NCBI GenBank assembly: GCA_016783135.1
Contig: JADHXC010000014.1
Span: 1-41,835, forward strand
Origin: Dehalococcoidales bacterium
Lineage (GTDB): Bacteria > Chloroflexota > Dehalococcoidia > Dehalococcoidales > Fen-1064
Reading direction: 5' to 3'
DNA: 41,835 nt
Below, in pieces: positions 1-8,254 of this stretch (the first letter of the stretch is position 1; every line of letters starts with the position of its first letter). Below the pieces are notes generated by a model. That model saw only the letters and a program-made list of their open reading frames with translations, was not told the DNA's origin and ran no database searches. The position numbers and the translations under genes are program-made.

Positions 1-1356
1 GTTGGAAGCCGAGACCTGGACGTCGGTGGCGAAGCCGTTGGGGTAGCCGGCCTCGGCCAGCAGCGCTTTGGCTTCTGCCGGATTATATCCGTAGAGCAAC
101 TGGCTGCTTGCCGGCAGCTCATCCAGTGGTGTGTAGTGGTCGGCGAAGGAGGGCATCACCGGCCAGGTGAGCATGAAGGCCTTGCCCTCGTAGTAGTCCT
201 CGAGGATGGCAGGCTGGTCTATCGCCATGGAGATTGCCTGCCGTACCCGCTTGTCGCTGAAGGGCGCGATATCGGTGCGCGGCCACATCGTGTTGGAGCT
301 GTCCGGCTGCACCATTCTCATCTTCAGCTCGGGGTTCGACTGCAGCATGCCGTCCACCTTGTCGGAGGGGACCCACTGCCAGTCGGTCTTGTGGGTGCGC
401 AGCGCCGCCAGCTGGGTAGCCGTATCGGGTATCACGATTGCCTGGAGCTTGTCGGCGTAGGGCAGCCTGTTCTCGGGGAAGAAGGGGTCGAAATGATGCC
501 AGTTGGGGTTCCTGACCCAGGTCAGCGAGCTGTCGGTAACGGCATCTTCCAGCATAAAGGGCCCGATGCCGACCTGGTGATGGGGGTCCTCGCAGTCACC
601 GTACATCTCAACCACTTCACGCGGCTGCATGTACAACCAGTTCATGACACCGTGCAGCATGCGCGTGCTCGGAACGTCATACACGAGCGTGAAGTTGAAT
701 TTGTCATGCTCGGTGTAGTAAGGCGGAATTGTCGGGTCCCGCACGTAGCTCGGGTCCCGGTAGCCCGTGTTCCGCGGGTCCGTCGACGCCCGTTGCTGCG
801 AAAAATCAAAGTCACTGGAAACGAACTGCCGTCCGTTCATCGGGGGACGGTTGTGCCAGTAGACGTTCTCCTTGAGCTTGAAGTTAATGGTCGCCAGGTC
901 GAGAATCTCCCAGCTCTCGACCACGTCGCCCGTGAGGAATGGGTCGGGAATGTAGGAAGACGTGAACGGGAACTCGTTGGTACCCTGGGGTCCCCTTGAC
1001 CAGTCGGCGGTGCCCAGTCGTCCGTAGACGTGAATTGCATTAATCCCGGCACGGGTCGAATTCACCGGGTCGAGGAGTTGTGTCGCGGTACCACTATCCA
1101 GAATGAAGGTGATACTACCGCCGTAGCGAGGCTGCTCCTTCAGGTGACCCAGAGAGTCCAGGACCATCACCGGGCCCTTTTTCTCAACGACGGCTTCCTC
1201 TTTCTCTTTCACCGTGGGGGCTGCTTTCTCTGTGACCTGCCCCGTAACTGTCTTTGTTGTTGTCTTCTCCTCAACCGCTGCCGGTTGGCAGGATGACAGA
1301 ACCAGCGCCGCCACCATTAGCGAAGACAGCAGGAGCCATGCAGCTTTTCTTTTCAT
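1..1356 (-). CDS. ABC transporter substrate-binding lipoprotein, peptide/nickel type (SBP_bac_5), partial
   Basis: I translated the reverse strand by hand: 452 codons are open from the ATG at 1354-1356 to the window edge, so the C-terminus is missing. The first 23 residues form a lipoprotein signal (KRK, a hydrophobic stretch, then lipobox LSSC with Cys23). An acidic/Thr-rich linker follows, then a family 5 solute-binding body: RYGGSITF near the start, LKENVYWHN, a GIGPFMLED stretch and DKRVRQAISMAIDQ. Proteins of this family capture oligopeptides, nickel or other solutes outside the membrane for an OppBC-type permease. A good AAGGAG site lies 5 nt before the ATG. It is the third gene after oppB and oppC; the 156-bp gap holds a TTGACA box (1482-1487), so it may also have its own promoter. 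The substrate cannot be told from sequence. Confidence 0.93.
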   Translation of the reverse strand, partial: MKRKAAWLLLSSLMVAALVLSSCQPAAVEEKTTTKTVTGQVTEKAAPTVKEKEEAVVEKKGPVMVLDSLGHLKEQPRYGGSITFILDSGTATQLLDPVNSTRAGINAIHVYGRLGTADWSRGPQGTNEFPFTSSYIPDPFLTGDVVESWEILDLATINFKLKENVYWHNRPPMNGRQFVSSDFDFSQQRASTDPRNTGYRDPSYVRDPTIPPYYTEHDKFNFTLVYDVPSTRMLHGVMNWLYMQPREVVEMYGDCEDPHHQVGIGPFMLEDAVTDSSLTWVRNPNWHHFDPFFPENRLPYADKLQAIVIPDTATQLAALRTHKTDWQWVPSDKVDGMLQSNPELKMRMVQPDSSNTMWPRTDIAPFSDKRVRQAISMAIDQPAILEDYYEGKAFMLTWPVMPSFADHYTPLDELPASSQLLYGYNPAEAKALLAEAGYPNGFATDVQVSASN

Positions 1357-1512
1357 TTTTACTCCTTCTTGTTTTCTAATCTTCATAGCTGCGGGTTCTT
1401 TTTTAAAATTCACATGCCGCACCTCCTGGACGCTTTCTTTTACCTGTTGTTACACCATATACTCCATGTTCCCCGCACCTTTGTCAAGTCCTTATTATCA
1501 CAAAGGTGTGCG

Positions 1513-2508
1513 TCAGGCCCCGGCCTGTTCCTGCTGGCTGACCTTCACCCGCATCTTCTTCGTTGCCCGTCCGCCGTAGCGGCCGACGCCGCCCCTCAGC
1601 CTCGGGTCGAGCAGGTCTCTGACGGCATCGCCCCACATGTTGATACCGTACACGGCGACGCTGAGGGCTACACCCGGCCAGAGGGCCAGCCAGGGGGCTT
1701 CATACATGTACCTGCGCCCCTCACTGCTGAGCATGCCTCCCCAACTGGGAAAGGGTGGAGGGATACCGAAGCCAAGGAAGCTCAGGCTGGCTTCTCCCAG
1801 TATGTTGCCGGACATCGATATACTGAACATGATAATCAGGAGAGGCGCGATGTTGGGCAGAATATGGCGTCGGAGCATCTCCCCGGTGGTACAGCCGATA
1901 GACCTCGCCGCCTCTACGTACACATTTTCTCTGATAGAGATAACGGCGGCCCGGGCCACCCTTATCCAGCCAATGCCACCCCATATTCCGAGCACGATTA
2001 CCGTCTGGAATATACCGGTACCAATAATACCCATCAGGGTTATAACTATAATGAGCATAGGAAAGGACAGGGCGGCATCAACAAATCTTTGCACGACCAT
2101 ATCGACCCTACCACCGAGATACCCCGAAGTGACGCCAATAATTGACGAGAAAATGACGTTGATGGCACTGGCACAAATACCCACTATCATGGAAATCCGG
2201 GCTCCGTAGATAACCCGACTGAACAGGTCCCGTCCCAGGGAGTCCGTACCCAGAATATGTTTGGCAGACGGTGCATCCATACGGTCTTTCAGATTGTGCT
2301 CATTGTACCCATAGGGTGCCAGGCCTACGTCCGGCATGCCCAGCCAAGTCAGGTCGGCAAAGATGCCGGTTAAGAGCATTATCAGAACAATAATCCCGCC
2401 CACGGTCCCCAGTCGTTTTTCCTTGACCAGCCTGATGAAGAAATCAGCCAGTGGCGAACGTCGCTTCACCGCCTTGGCTTCCGCCATACCGTTAACAGCT
2501 TCACTCAT
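1513..2508 (-). CDS. ABC transporter permease, OppC/DppC type
   Basis: 331-residue inner-membrane permease of the binding-protein-dependent transport family, usual length for OppC/DppC. It shows the N-terminal OppC pattern (short cytoplasmic lead, first TM near 34-54, then an external segment ending in HILGTDSLGRDLFSR), several later TM helices, and the EAA loop ENVYVEAARSIGC followed by RRHILPN, which docks the ATPase. The C-terminus ends in DLLDPRLRGG. It begins 16 nt after oppB stops, with GAGGAG upstream, so both are co-transcribed. No ATPase gene (OppD/OppF) is in the window; these may lie beyond the left edge. Substrate unknown. Confidence 0.95.
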   Translation of the reverse strand: MSEAVNGMAEAKAVKRRSPLADFFIRLVKEKRLGTVGGIIVLIMLLTGIFADLTWLGMPDVGLAPYGYNEHNLKDRMDAPSAKHILGTDSLGRDLFSRVIYGARISMIVGICASAINVIFSSIIGVTSGYLGGRVDMVVQRFVDAALSFPMLIIVITLMGIIGTGIFQTVIVLGIWGGIGWIRVARAAVISIRENVYVEAARSIGCTTGEMLRRHILPNIAPLLIIMFSISMSGNILGEASLSFLGFGIPPPFPSWGGMLSSEGRRYMYEAPWLALWPGVALSVAVYGINMWGDAVRDLLDPRLRGGVGRYGGRATKKMRVKVSQQEQAGA

Positions 2509-2524
2509 TACCTGATTATCTCCT

Positions 2525-3517
2525 CTATTTGTAACGAATCCGGGGGTCCAGATAGGCGTAACTCAGGTCGACCAGCAGGATGAGTACCAGCCCGAAGCTG
2601 GCGAGAAGGACGTTTATGCTGCTGACGAAGGGGTAGTCTCTGCGGTTGATAGAGTCGAGGAAGAGGCGGCCCATGCCGGGTAGTGCGAATATCTGCTCCA
2701 TGATGACGGAGCCGCCTATCATAATCGGTATCTGTCCGGCGATCATGGTAATCACGGGAATCATTGCGTTCCTCATGGCGTGTCTGATGACGATGACACG
2801 TTCGCGCATTCCCTTCGCCCATGCCGTTCTGATGTAATCCTGCCGGAGGACCTCCAGCATAGTTGTCCGCAGCATACGCATCGTCGTTGCTGACATCGCC
2901 ATGCCCATTAATACTCCCGGTATCAGGAATTGCCGGAGGTTGGCAAGAGGCTCATCGGTAAAGCGGATAAGGTTCAGTGGTGGTGCCCAACCCCACCAGA
3001 TGGCGGGGAAGACCATTACCATAGTCCCCAGCCAGAAACCGGGTATTGAGAGTGAAATTATGGCGAAGCTCCGCCCGAAGAAGTCACCCACGGAATCCTG
3101 CCGTATTGCCGAGAGCAGGCCAATCGGCAGGGCTATACACTGAGATATGATGAATGCCAGGAGACCGAGCTCAAAGGTCACCGGGAGACGGGCGACTATC
3201 TCGGGGAGCACGGGGCGCTTCAGCCACAGGGATGTCCCGAAGTCGCCTTGGAAAATACCACGGAAGCTGCCGTCATCTTGACGCCACACGCCCATCCAGC
3301 GCACGTACTGGATGTGTACTGGCACATCCATACCGAGCATTTTCTCAACTGCCGCGACGTCCATCTGCCCACCGGTCGATTCCCTTGACCCCATCTCAAT
3401 AGCCATCATCTCTACCGCGCTGCCGGGGATGAGGCGGATGCTGAGAAATACCACTACTGTTATTACGAAGAGTGTGGGTACCATGAGGGCTAATCTTCTT
3501 ATGACGTAATTACGCAT
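2525..3517 (-). CDS. ABC transporter permease, OppB/DppB type
   Basis: 330-residue inner-membrane permease. It opens with MRNYVIRRLALMVPTLF, the standard OppB/DppB first helix, then LSIRLIPGSAVE, a periplasmic part (FGTSLWLKRPV) and further TM helices. The EAA loop reads RQDYIRTAWAKGMRE followed by HAMRNAMIPV, as expected for contact with the ATPase subunit. The end DPRIRYK is typical of OppB. AAAGGAAG lies 6 nt upstream of the ATG. It is the first gene of the oppB-oppC-binding-protein run, transcribed from a strong promoter about 350 nt upstream. Confidence 0.95.
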   Translation of the reverse strand: MRNYVIRRLALMVPTLFVITVVVFLSIRLIPGSAVEMMAIEMGSRESTGGQMDVAAVEKMLGMDVPVHIQYVRWMGVWRQDDGSFRGIFQGDFGTSLWLKRPVLPEIVARLPVTFELGLLAFIISQCIALPIGLLSAIRQDSVGDFFGRSFAIISLSIPGFWLGTMVMVFPAIWWGWAPPLNLIRFTDEPLANLRQFLIPGVLMGMAMSATTMRMLRTTMLEVLRQDYIRTAWAKGMRERVIVIRHAMRNAMIPVITMIAGQIPIMIGGSVIMEQIFALPGMGRLFLDSINRRDYPFVSSINVLLASFGLVLILLVDLSYAYLDPRIRYK

Positions 3518-3791
3518 ACAACTTCCTTTGCCGTTTCATGAACTAGCAGTCTACGATAACCTGCTATCCCCTGTGTGGTAAAACTCCATGCTTTTCAGTC
3601 CACCGGGATACGCAATAAGACATTAGAAATCGCGTAAGCTGATGGACGGGTCTGAGGATGTCCCCGGCACAAACCTCTACCCTTGTTAAATCCCTTCTGA
3701 TATCCAGACCACTTCAGGGTTACTGTCATTCCACACATGCCGGCGGACCCATGACCGTGGCTACTATCTACTATTCATATGAGAAGGACTC

Positions 3792-3848
3792 CCTCTCCCG
3801 CCTTTCACCACGAAGGTGTACCACCAATTGAGGGAAAGGTACGAGAGG
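3792..3848 (-). promoter_or_regulatory. Nested hairpin at the start of the opp leader
   Basis: The predicted oppB transcript begins near 3866. Soon after, the RNA can fold into nested stems: CCTCTC/GAGAGG (3843-3848 with 3792-3797), CCTTTC/GAAAGG (3834-3839 with 3801-3806) and an apical CACC/GGTG (3815-3818 with 3806-3809, sharing one base with the previous stem). About 270 nt of leader remain before oppB. This could be a riboswitch-like or protein-binding element. I do not recognise a known class. Confidence 0.4.
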
Positions 3849-3872
3849 TTTCCCCCCATTCATTTAGAGCAT

Positions 3873-3901
3873 AGTATAACCATGCTCCAGTAGTTTGTCA
3901 A
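3873..3901 (-). promoter_or_regulatory. Sigma-70 promoter for the opp operon
   Basis: On the minus strand a perfect -35 TTGACA (3896-3901) is separated by exactly 17 nt from -10 TATACT (3873-3878). An imperfect palindrome GAGCAT/ATGCTC (3867-3872 with 3882-3887) overlaps the -10 and could be an operator. Predicted start near 3866, leaving a leader of about 350 nt before oppB. Confidence 0.75.
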
Positions 3902-3972
3902 CAGGTAGTTTCTTCCAATACAAGATGAGCCTGAGATATTCAGACATCTCGTTTATGATTGGGACATGCGAC

Positions 3973-4001
3973 TGCCTATAAATGATGAGCAATTATAGGC
4001 A
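3973..4001. repeat. 9-bp perfect inverted repeat
   Basis: TGCCTATAA (3973-3981) and TTATAGGCA (3993-4001) are exact reverse complements around an 11-nt loop. It lies between the response-regulator gene and the opp promoter, about 70 bp upstream of the opp -35 box, so it may be an operator or part of a decayed element. Confidence 0.5.
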
Positions 4002-4022
4002 ATAGAGCAAGGCAGGCAATTT

Positions 4023-4041
4023 CTAGCAGGGTGATGAAAAA
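4023..4041 (+). repeat. 19-bp motif shared with 30512-30530
   Basis: CTAGCAGGGTGATGAAAAA here matches 18 of 19 bases with the reverse complement of 30512-30530. Such short intergenic sequence pairs are often ends of insertion sequences or MITEs. No transposase or second end is visible near this copy. Confidence 0.4.
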
Positions 4042-4073
4042 CCCTTTCGACCCTCCATATCTGGGGGGCACCC

Positions 4074-4220
4074 CTTATGGCGGTAGCAACAGATGGCAGG
4101 TCTGTTGGCGGCTATGCTACCGCTTATGGCGGTAGCAACAGATGGCAGGTCTGTTGGCGGCTATGCTACCGCTTATGGCGGCAGCAACTGATAGCAGGTC
4201 TGTTGGCGGCTATGCTACCG
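4074..4220. repeat. Three tandem 49-bp palindromic repeats
   Basis: Units start at 4074, 4123 and 4172, each exactly 49 bp. The first two are identical and the third differs at a few bases. Each unit is itself a hairpin: GCGGTAGCA pairs with TGCTACCGC and CAACAGA with TCTGTTG, with a small bulge. The last unit runs into the 3' end of the response-regulator gene and contains its TAG stop (4210-4212). They lie directly downstream of the sensor/regulator pair and could stop or stabilise its transcript; no T-tract follows, so they are not classical terminators. Confidence 0.85.
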
Positions 4221-5046
4221 CTGCGCCAGCGCCACTCAGTGTCTCTTTGACCCGGGCCACGAGGGTTGTGGTGCTGACCGGCTTGACCACATAACCATCG
4301 GCACCAAGGGCCAGGGTCCTCTTCACGGTGTCTGTTTCATGTTCGGAGGTGAGCATGATTACGGGGGTCTTAGTACGCTGCCGGATGGACTGAAGTACCT
4401 GCACACCGTCAAGTTCGGGCATTACGATATCGAGGATAATGAGGTCGGGCTTCTCGTCCCGCACTTTTCGTAGACCGTCCAGCCCGTCGAAGGCGGTGAT
4501 GACGTCAAAGCCCTCTTTCTGCAGGGTGCGTTCCGCCAGATGTACCAGGGAATGGGCGTCATCGACAATGAGAATCAGCGGCTTGCTGGTGCTGGCTGCC
4601 TTGTTCTCATCCGCAGACTTTCTGGACTGAAGCAGGACTCTTGCTCTGGCGATAATTGCCTCGGTAGCGAATGGCTTTACCAGGAAATCGATGGCTGCAT
4701 CCGGTGTATGAACTTGCCGATGACGGTTTCGCAGGAGGAACCGGCGATGGTTCATGGCTTCAAGTTTTTTCCGATCCACCTTCTCATCGATGGTTAGAAA
4801 GAGCACCGGTGTGCCGGTCGTATTCGTATCCTGCTGAAGCTGGCGGTATACCTCGAAGCCGTCCATTCTGGGCATAACCGTGTCCAGTATGATGAGGTCG
4901 GGTTTTTCTTCCCCTGCTTTTCGCAGCCCTTCGGTACCATCGTAGGCGGTGATGACGCCGAAGCCCTCCTGTTGCAGGATGCGCTGGATGAACCACACCA
5001 GCGAATGGCGGTCATCAATGACGAGGATACGCGCTTGCATGTTCAC
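4210..5046 (-). CDS. Response regulator with two receiver domains
   Basis: 278 residues made of two CheY-like receiver domains and no output domain. Domain 1 (about 5-140) has acidic DD11-12, phospho-Asp55 in LIILDTVMP and Lys124 in FLVKPF. Domain 2 (about 156-275) has DD162-163, phospho-Asp206 in LIILDIVMP and Lys255 in VVKPV. The halves are clearly related (GLRKA.EEKPDLIILD against GLRKVRDEKPDLIILD), so they arose by duplication. Domain 1 carries an extra basic stretch of about 17 residues around 97-116 (HRRFLLRNRHRQ) between strand 4 and the Lys; this could be an insertion or an old double frameshift. It starts 72 bp after the hybrid kinase and probably receives phosphate from it. Without DNA-binding or enzymatic output it likely acts by protein contact or as a phosphate sink. 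Confidence 0.9.
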   Translation of the reverse strand: MNMQARILVIDDRHSLVWFIQRILQQEGFGVITAYDGTEGLRKAGEEKPDLIILDTVMPRMDGFEVYRQLQQDTNTTGTPVLFLTIDEKVDRKKLEAMNHRRFLLRNRHRQVHTPDAAIDFLVKPFATEAIIARARVLLQSRKSADENKAASTSKPLILIVDDAHSLVHLAERTLQKEGFDVITAFDGLDGLRKVRDEKPDLIILDIVMPELDGVQVLQSIRQRTKTPVIMLTSEHETDTVKRTLALGADGYVVKPVSTTTLVARVKETLSGAGAAVA

Positions 5047-5118
5047 TCTTTTCTGTTCCCTCTTTACTTTGCCTGATAGGCCGCTCCCTCACAGCCCTGC
5101 CGGTAGTATAGGAGTGTG

Positions 5119-7872
5119 TTACCTGACAGTCGGAGGCTCCTCCGAGACCGGTTCGGGGTACCGGTAGAAGTCCTTGAACCGGGCTATTTCTGCTTCAAGC
5201 TCTTCCAGTGCAGTTTCGGCACTATCAAAGTTGGCGTCGCGCCCCATCTCCTGGAGCTGCAGGGCAATAGTGCCGGCTGCGTGCCCGCCAAAGCTATTGA
5301 CGGCTCCCTTGATTCCGTGCGCAGCCGCCTTGACAGCCGGGGCATCCCGGTGTTCGATACCTTCCTTTAGCTCCTTCAACTGCCTGGGGTAATCATCTTC
5401 CAGGAACAGTGCAACGGCCTCCTCCAGGAGTTCACTATCGCCACCGGTCACATCAAGGGCGGTGTTAAGGTCAACCGTAGGTGGAAGCCTCTCCTCAACG
5501 GGAGAGGGGCTCTCCTCAGCAGGAGAGGGGCTCTCCTCAGCAGGAGAGGGGCTCTCCTCAACAGGAGAGACCTCCTCTTGTTCAGGATAGAGAAGGCTTT
5601 CTATCTCGTGGTAGAGCTCCTGATAATTGACCGGCTTGGAGATATAGCTGTCCATGCCGGCTTCGAGACATCGCTCACGGTCCTCTTTCATGGCGTAGGC
5701 AGTCATGGCGATTATGGGGATGTGCTCGCCGGAGTCCGCCTCCATCTTACGGATGACGCGGGTTGCCTCAAGCCCGTTCATTCCTGGCATTTCCACATCC
5801 ATGATAATCAGGTCGAATCTGTCCTCCTGCAGTATCTGGAGCACTTCAAATCCGTTGCCGGCTACCCGTACCTCGTGTCCCTGAGTCTCCAGCCTCTTGC
5901 GGGCAATGAGCTGGGCGGCGGTGTTATCTTCGGCGAGCAGAATCCGTGAGCCTGGTCCGCTGGCGGAAACAACTACGGCCTGCGTTGTCTCCGGCGGTAC
6001 CTCCGGAACTTGCCCCAGCACTGTGATTACTGTGTCCAGAAGCACGGTCTGCTTGACTGGCTTGACCAGGTAGGTAGATATGCCCAGTTCGAGGCAGCGG
6101 GGAACGTCATCATGGACACTATCCGATGACAGCATCATTATAATACTGCTCTTGAGAGCGGGGTCGTCATGGAACTGCCCGGCTACGTCAAAACCATCTA
6201 TACCCGGCATCACCTTATCGAGGAGTATCAAGTGGAAGATGCGCGAGCTTTCCCTGGCCTCCTCCATTTCATAGAGTCCGGTTGGTCCGTCCTCAGCCTC
6301 GGTTACTTCAATTCCCCAATTACTCAGCAGCTCTCGCAGGATAGAGCGACTGGTGGCATTATCGTCAACCACGAGGGCGCGCATTCCTTGTACATCAGGC
6401 AGGACAACAGGAGTGATGGGGTCCTGTTCAACCGGTGATTGCCTGGCAAGCCTGACATTGAAATGAAAGGTGCTACCCATGTCCGGTTCGCTCTCCATCC
6501 AGATGTGTCCTCCCATCAGCTTGACAAGCTGCTGTGAGATGGTCAGACCGAGTCCGGTGCCGCCGTATTTGCGGGTGGTGGAGCCGTCAGCCTGGTGGAA
6601 TGCATCGAAGATAATTTCGTGCTTGTCATCCGGGATGCCAATACCGGTGTCCCGGACTGAGAAGTGAAGTTCCACTTCCTCACCACGCTCCGCTACTGTC
6701 TCGACGGCTACGGTCACTTCGCCCTGTGGGGTGAACTTGACCGCGTTGCCGACCAGGTTGACCAATATCTGGCGCAGGCGTCCCGCATCACCGATGAGGT
6801 CTGCCGGCACCTGTGGAGGGATGTGACAGAGCAGCTCCAGGCCCTTTCTATGGGCACGCAGTGCGACCATATCGACAGCCAGCTCGATGGTTGACCGGAG
6901 GTTAAACGGGGCTTCTTCCAGCTTAAGTTCCCGGGCACCTATCTTGGAGAAGTCCAGAATGTCGTTGATAATTGTCAGCAGTGATTCCGCCGAAGACTTG
7001 GCGACAGAGAGGTACTCGTGCTGCTCCGGGGTGAGCCGGGTGTCGAGCGTCAGGTCAATCATGCCCATGGTACCGTGCACCGGTGTGCGGATTTCATGGC
7101 TCATGCGGGTCAGAAACTCGGTCTTGGCGAGGTTGGCATCCTCGGCGGCGGCGGTTGATTTCTTGAGCATTTCTTCCGTCCGCTTGCGCTTGGTGATGTC
7201 GCGCGCAATTCCCGTACAGAAAGTACCCTCCGGGGTCTTCCATGAGGACAGGGAGAGTTCCAGGGGGAATTCAGTGCCGTCTTTTCTCAGTCCGACCACC
7301 TCGATGGTTTGCCCCACGGCGTCGGTGCCTGTACCGAGAGCTATCCTGGTCAGCACGTTCTTTCGGGAGTGCCGGTATCTTCCAGGCAGCAGTGATACCA
7401 GCGGCCGGCCAATCACCTCTTTCGCTGAATAGCCGAAAGTGCTCTCGGCAGCACTATTCCAGTGGATTGCGTTTCCATTACTGTCAGCCGAGATGATGGC
7501 GTCAGTGGCCGACTCGGCCAGTGAGCGGAAGCGCTCCTCGCTTTCTATGAGCGCGGTCTCAGCCTGCTTACGTACCCTGGTCGTGATGAGTAACGGGCGG
7601 AAGAGGAGAAAATAGAGTGTCGGGAAGACCAGGATGGCCAGCAGGAACCCGTCCACCAGTGCTTCTGCTGCTCCGAGCAGAGGCGGCAGTACCAGCACCA
7701 CGAACATCACGAAGACATCCGCTATGAATATCAGGGCTGTCGTGACCAGCAGGAGGCGCAGAGGCGTAATAGGCTGCTCGGAGAGTACGCCCTGAAGACT
7801 ATCCTCCAGCAGGGTGGTGGAGGTACGCTCTCTCGTTTTTGGTGGTTCTCTTGTTTTGCCTATCTTGCTCAC
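5119..7872 (-). CDS. Hybrid sensor histidine kinase (PAS-HisKA-HATPase-REC-REC-Hpt)
   Basis: 917 residues. Two TM helices near 38-66 and 73-95 anchor it with almost no external loop, so the signal is probably sensed in the membrane or cytoplasm. A PAS domain spans about 110-230 ([18 protein letters not shown] to [10 protein letters not shown]). HisKA has phospho-His259 in MSHEIRTP. The ATPase shows the N-box ([11 protein letters not shown]), DTGIGIP and GGTGLGL. Receiver 1 has Asp552 and receiver 2 Asp692. A repetitive Ser-Pro-Glu linker (about 767-795) leads to an Hpt domain with His852 in [14 protein letters not shown]. This is a complete internal phosphorelay. The GTG start at 7870-7872 has no strong ribosome site, so the exact N-terminus is uncertain. 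The double-receiver protein lies 72 bp downstream and is the obvious partner. Confidence 0.95.
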   Translation of the reverse strand: MSKIGKTREPPKTRERTSTTLLEDSLQGVLSEQPITPLRLLLVTTALIFIADVFVMFVVLVLPPLLGAAEALVDGFLLAILVFPTLYFLLFRPLLITTRVRKQAETALIESEERFRSLAESATDAIISADSNGNAIHWNSAAESTFGYSAKEVIGRPLVSLLPGRYRHSRKNVLTRIALGTGTDAVGQTIEVVGLRKDGTEFPLELSLSSWKTPEGTFCTGIARDITKRKRTEEMLKKSTAAAEDANLAKTEFLTRMSHEIRTPVHGTMGMIDLTLDTRLTPEQHEYLSVAKSSAESLLTIINDILDFSKIGARELKLEEAPFNLRSTIELAVDMVALRAHRKGLELLCHIPPQVPADLIGDAGRLRQILVNLVGNAVKFTPQGEVTVAVETVAERGEEVELHFSVRDTGIGIPDDKHEIIFDAFHQADGSTTRKYGGTGLGLTISQQLVKLMGGHIWMESEPDMGSTFHFNVRLARQSPVEQDPITPVVLPDVQGMRALVVDDNATSRSILRELLSNWGIEVTEAEDGPTGLYEMEEARESSRIFHLILLDKVMPGIDGFDVAGQFHDDPALKSSIIMMLSSDSVHDDVPRCLELGISTYLVKPVKQTVLLDTVITVLGQVPEVPPETTQAVVVSASGPGSRILLAEDNTAAQLIARKRLETQGHEVRVAGNGFEVLQILQEDRFDLIIMDVEMPGMNGLEATRVIRKMEADSGEHIPIIAMTAYAMKEDRERCLEAGMDSYISKPVNYQELYHEIESLLYPEQEEVSPVEESPSPAEESPSPAEESPSPVEERLPPTVDLNTALDVTGGDSELLEEAVALFLEDDYPRQLKELKEGIEHRDAPAVKAAAHGIKGAVNSFGGHAAGTIALQLQEMGRDANFDSAETALEELEAEIARFKDFYRYPEPVSEEPPTVR
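5489..5570. repeat. 21-bp tandem repeat inside the kinase gene
   Basis: Nearly four copies of a 21-bp unit (starts 5489, 5510, 5531, 5552). It keeps the reading frame and encodes repeats of a seven-residue Ser/Pro/Ala/Glu unit in the linker before the Hpt domain. Each DNA unit is also palindromic (CTCTCCT with AGGAGAG). Copy number is likely to vary between strains by slippage, changing linker length without breaking the frame. Confidence 0.85.
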
Positions 7873-8254
7873 ATCATTTTGCTCAAGGTGTACCGTCTCT
7901 CACGGAGTGCGCCTTCTGTGCGTACGGCAGCTTCCCTGCTGTCGGTCTGACGGCACGGCATTCTTCCGGTTACCCGTGTCTCTACGGCCTTCCGGGATAT
8001 CTAATTGTCCCACCAAAGCGGTGTCCCAGGAAGACACCGACGGTCTAACGGATTAGGCCGGACGACTACATCTGGTGATACGGGGAGGTCAGGATGCTGG
8101 CCTGCGAGTCATGCCTGGCAACCAATGAGTGCGCGGTGCCGGGTTCTAGGCGTCACCGGTGGAGGTTGAAGGTGCTGACAGGGATGAGCTATGATTGTGG
8201 CGACGCACAATTCCGGCAACTGCCAAAGCGGCGCGCCGGGAAGGAGATTGAAAG
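7873..8254. other. Divergent intergenic region between kinase and sulfatase-like gene
   Basis: 382 bp, no protein gene seen. It contains the promoter of the rightward sulfatase-like gene (8166-8195) and a 7-bp perfect inverted repeat CGGTGTC/GACACCG (8019-8025 with 8033-8039). I found no clear promoter for the leftward kinase. Confidence 0.7.
8166..8195 (+). promoter_or_regulatory. Sigma-70 promoter for the sulfatase-like gene
   Basis: -35 TTGAAG (8166-8171), 18-nt spacer, -10 TATGAT (8190-8195). Predicted start near 8202 gives a leader of about 50 nt with AAGGAG before the ATG at 8255. Confidence 0.55.

Larger units (their letters stand above)
3518..4209. other. Intergenic region with opp promoter, structured leader and repeats
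   Basis: No convincing protein gene in these 692 bp. Right to left it holds the 49-bp tandem repeats (4074-4220), a 19-bp motif shared with the end of the DinB gene (4023-4041), a 9-bp perfect inverted repeat (3973-3981 with 3993-4001), a consensus leftward promoter (3873-3901) and a long transcribed leader to oppB. Separate entries describe each. Confidence 0.8.

Noticed and set aside
136-999. Rightward 287-codon open frame
   Set aside because: Lies antisense to the binding-protein gene, which has a lipobox, family motifs and a ribosome site; this frame has no recognisable features.
3806-3839. T-box leader before oppB
   Set aside because: The leader contains GGTGGTAC, which recalls the T-box motif, but the full conserved T-box sequence, specifier loop and terminator are not seen.
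4074-4220. CRISPR array
   Set aside because: The three units are directly adjacent with no unique spacers and each is a hairpin; no cas genes are nearby.
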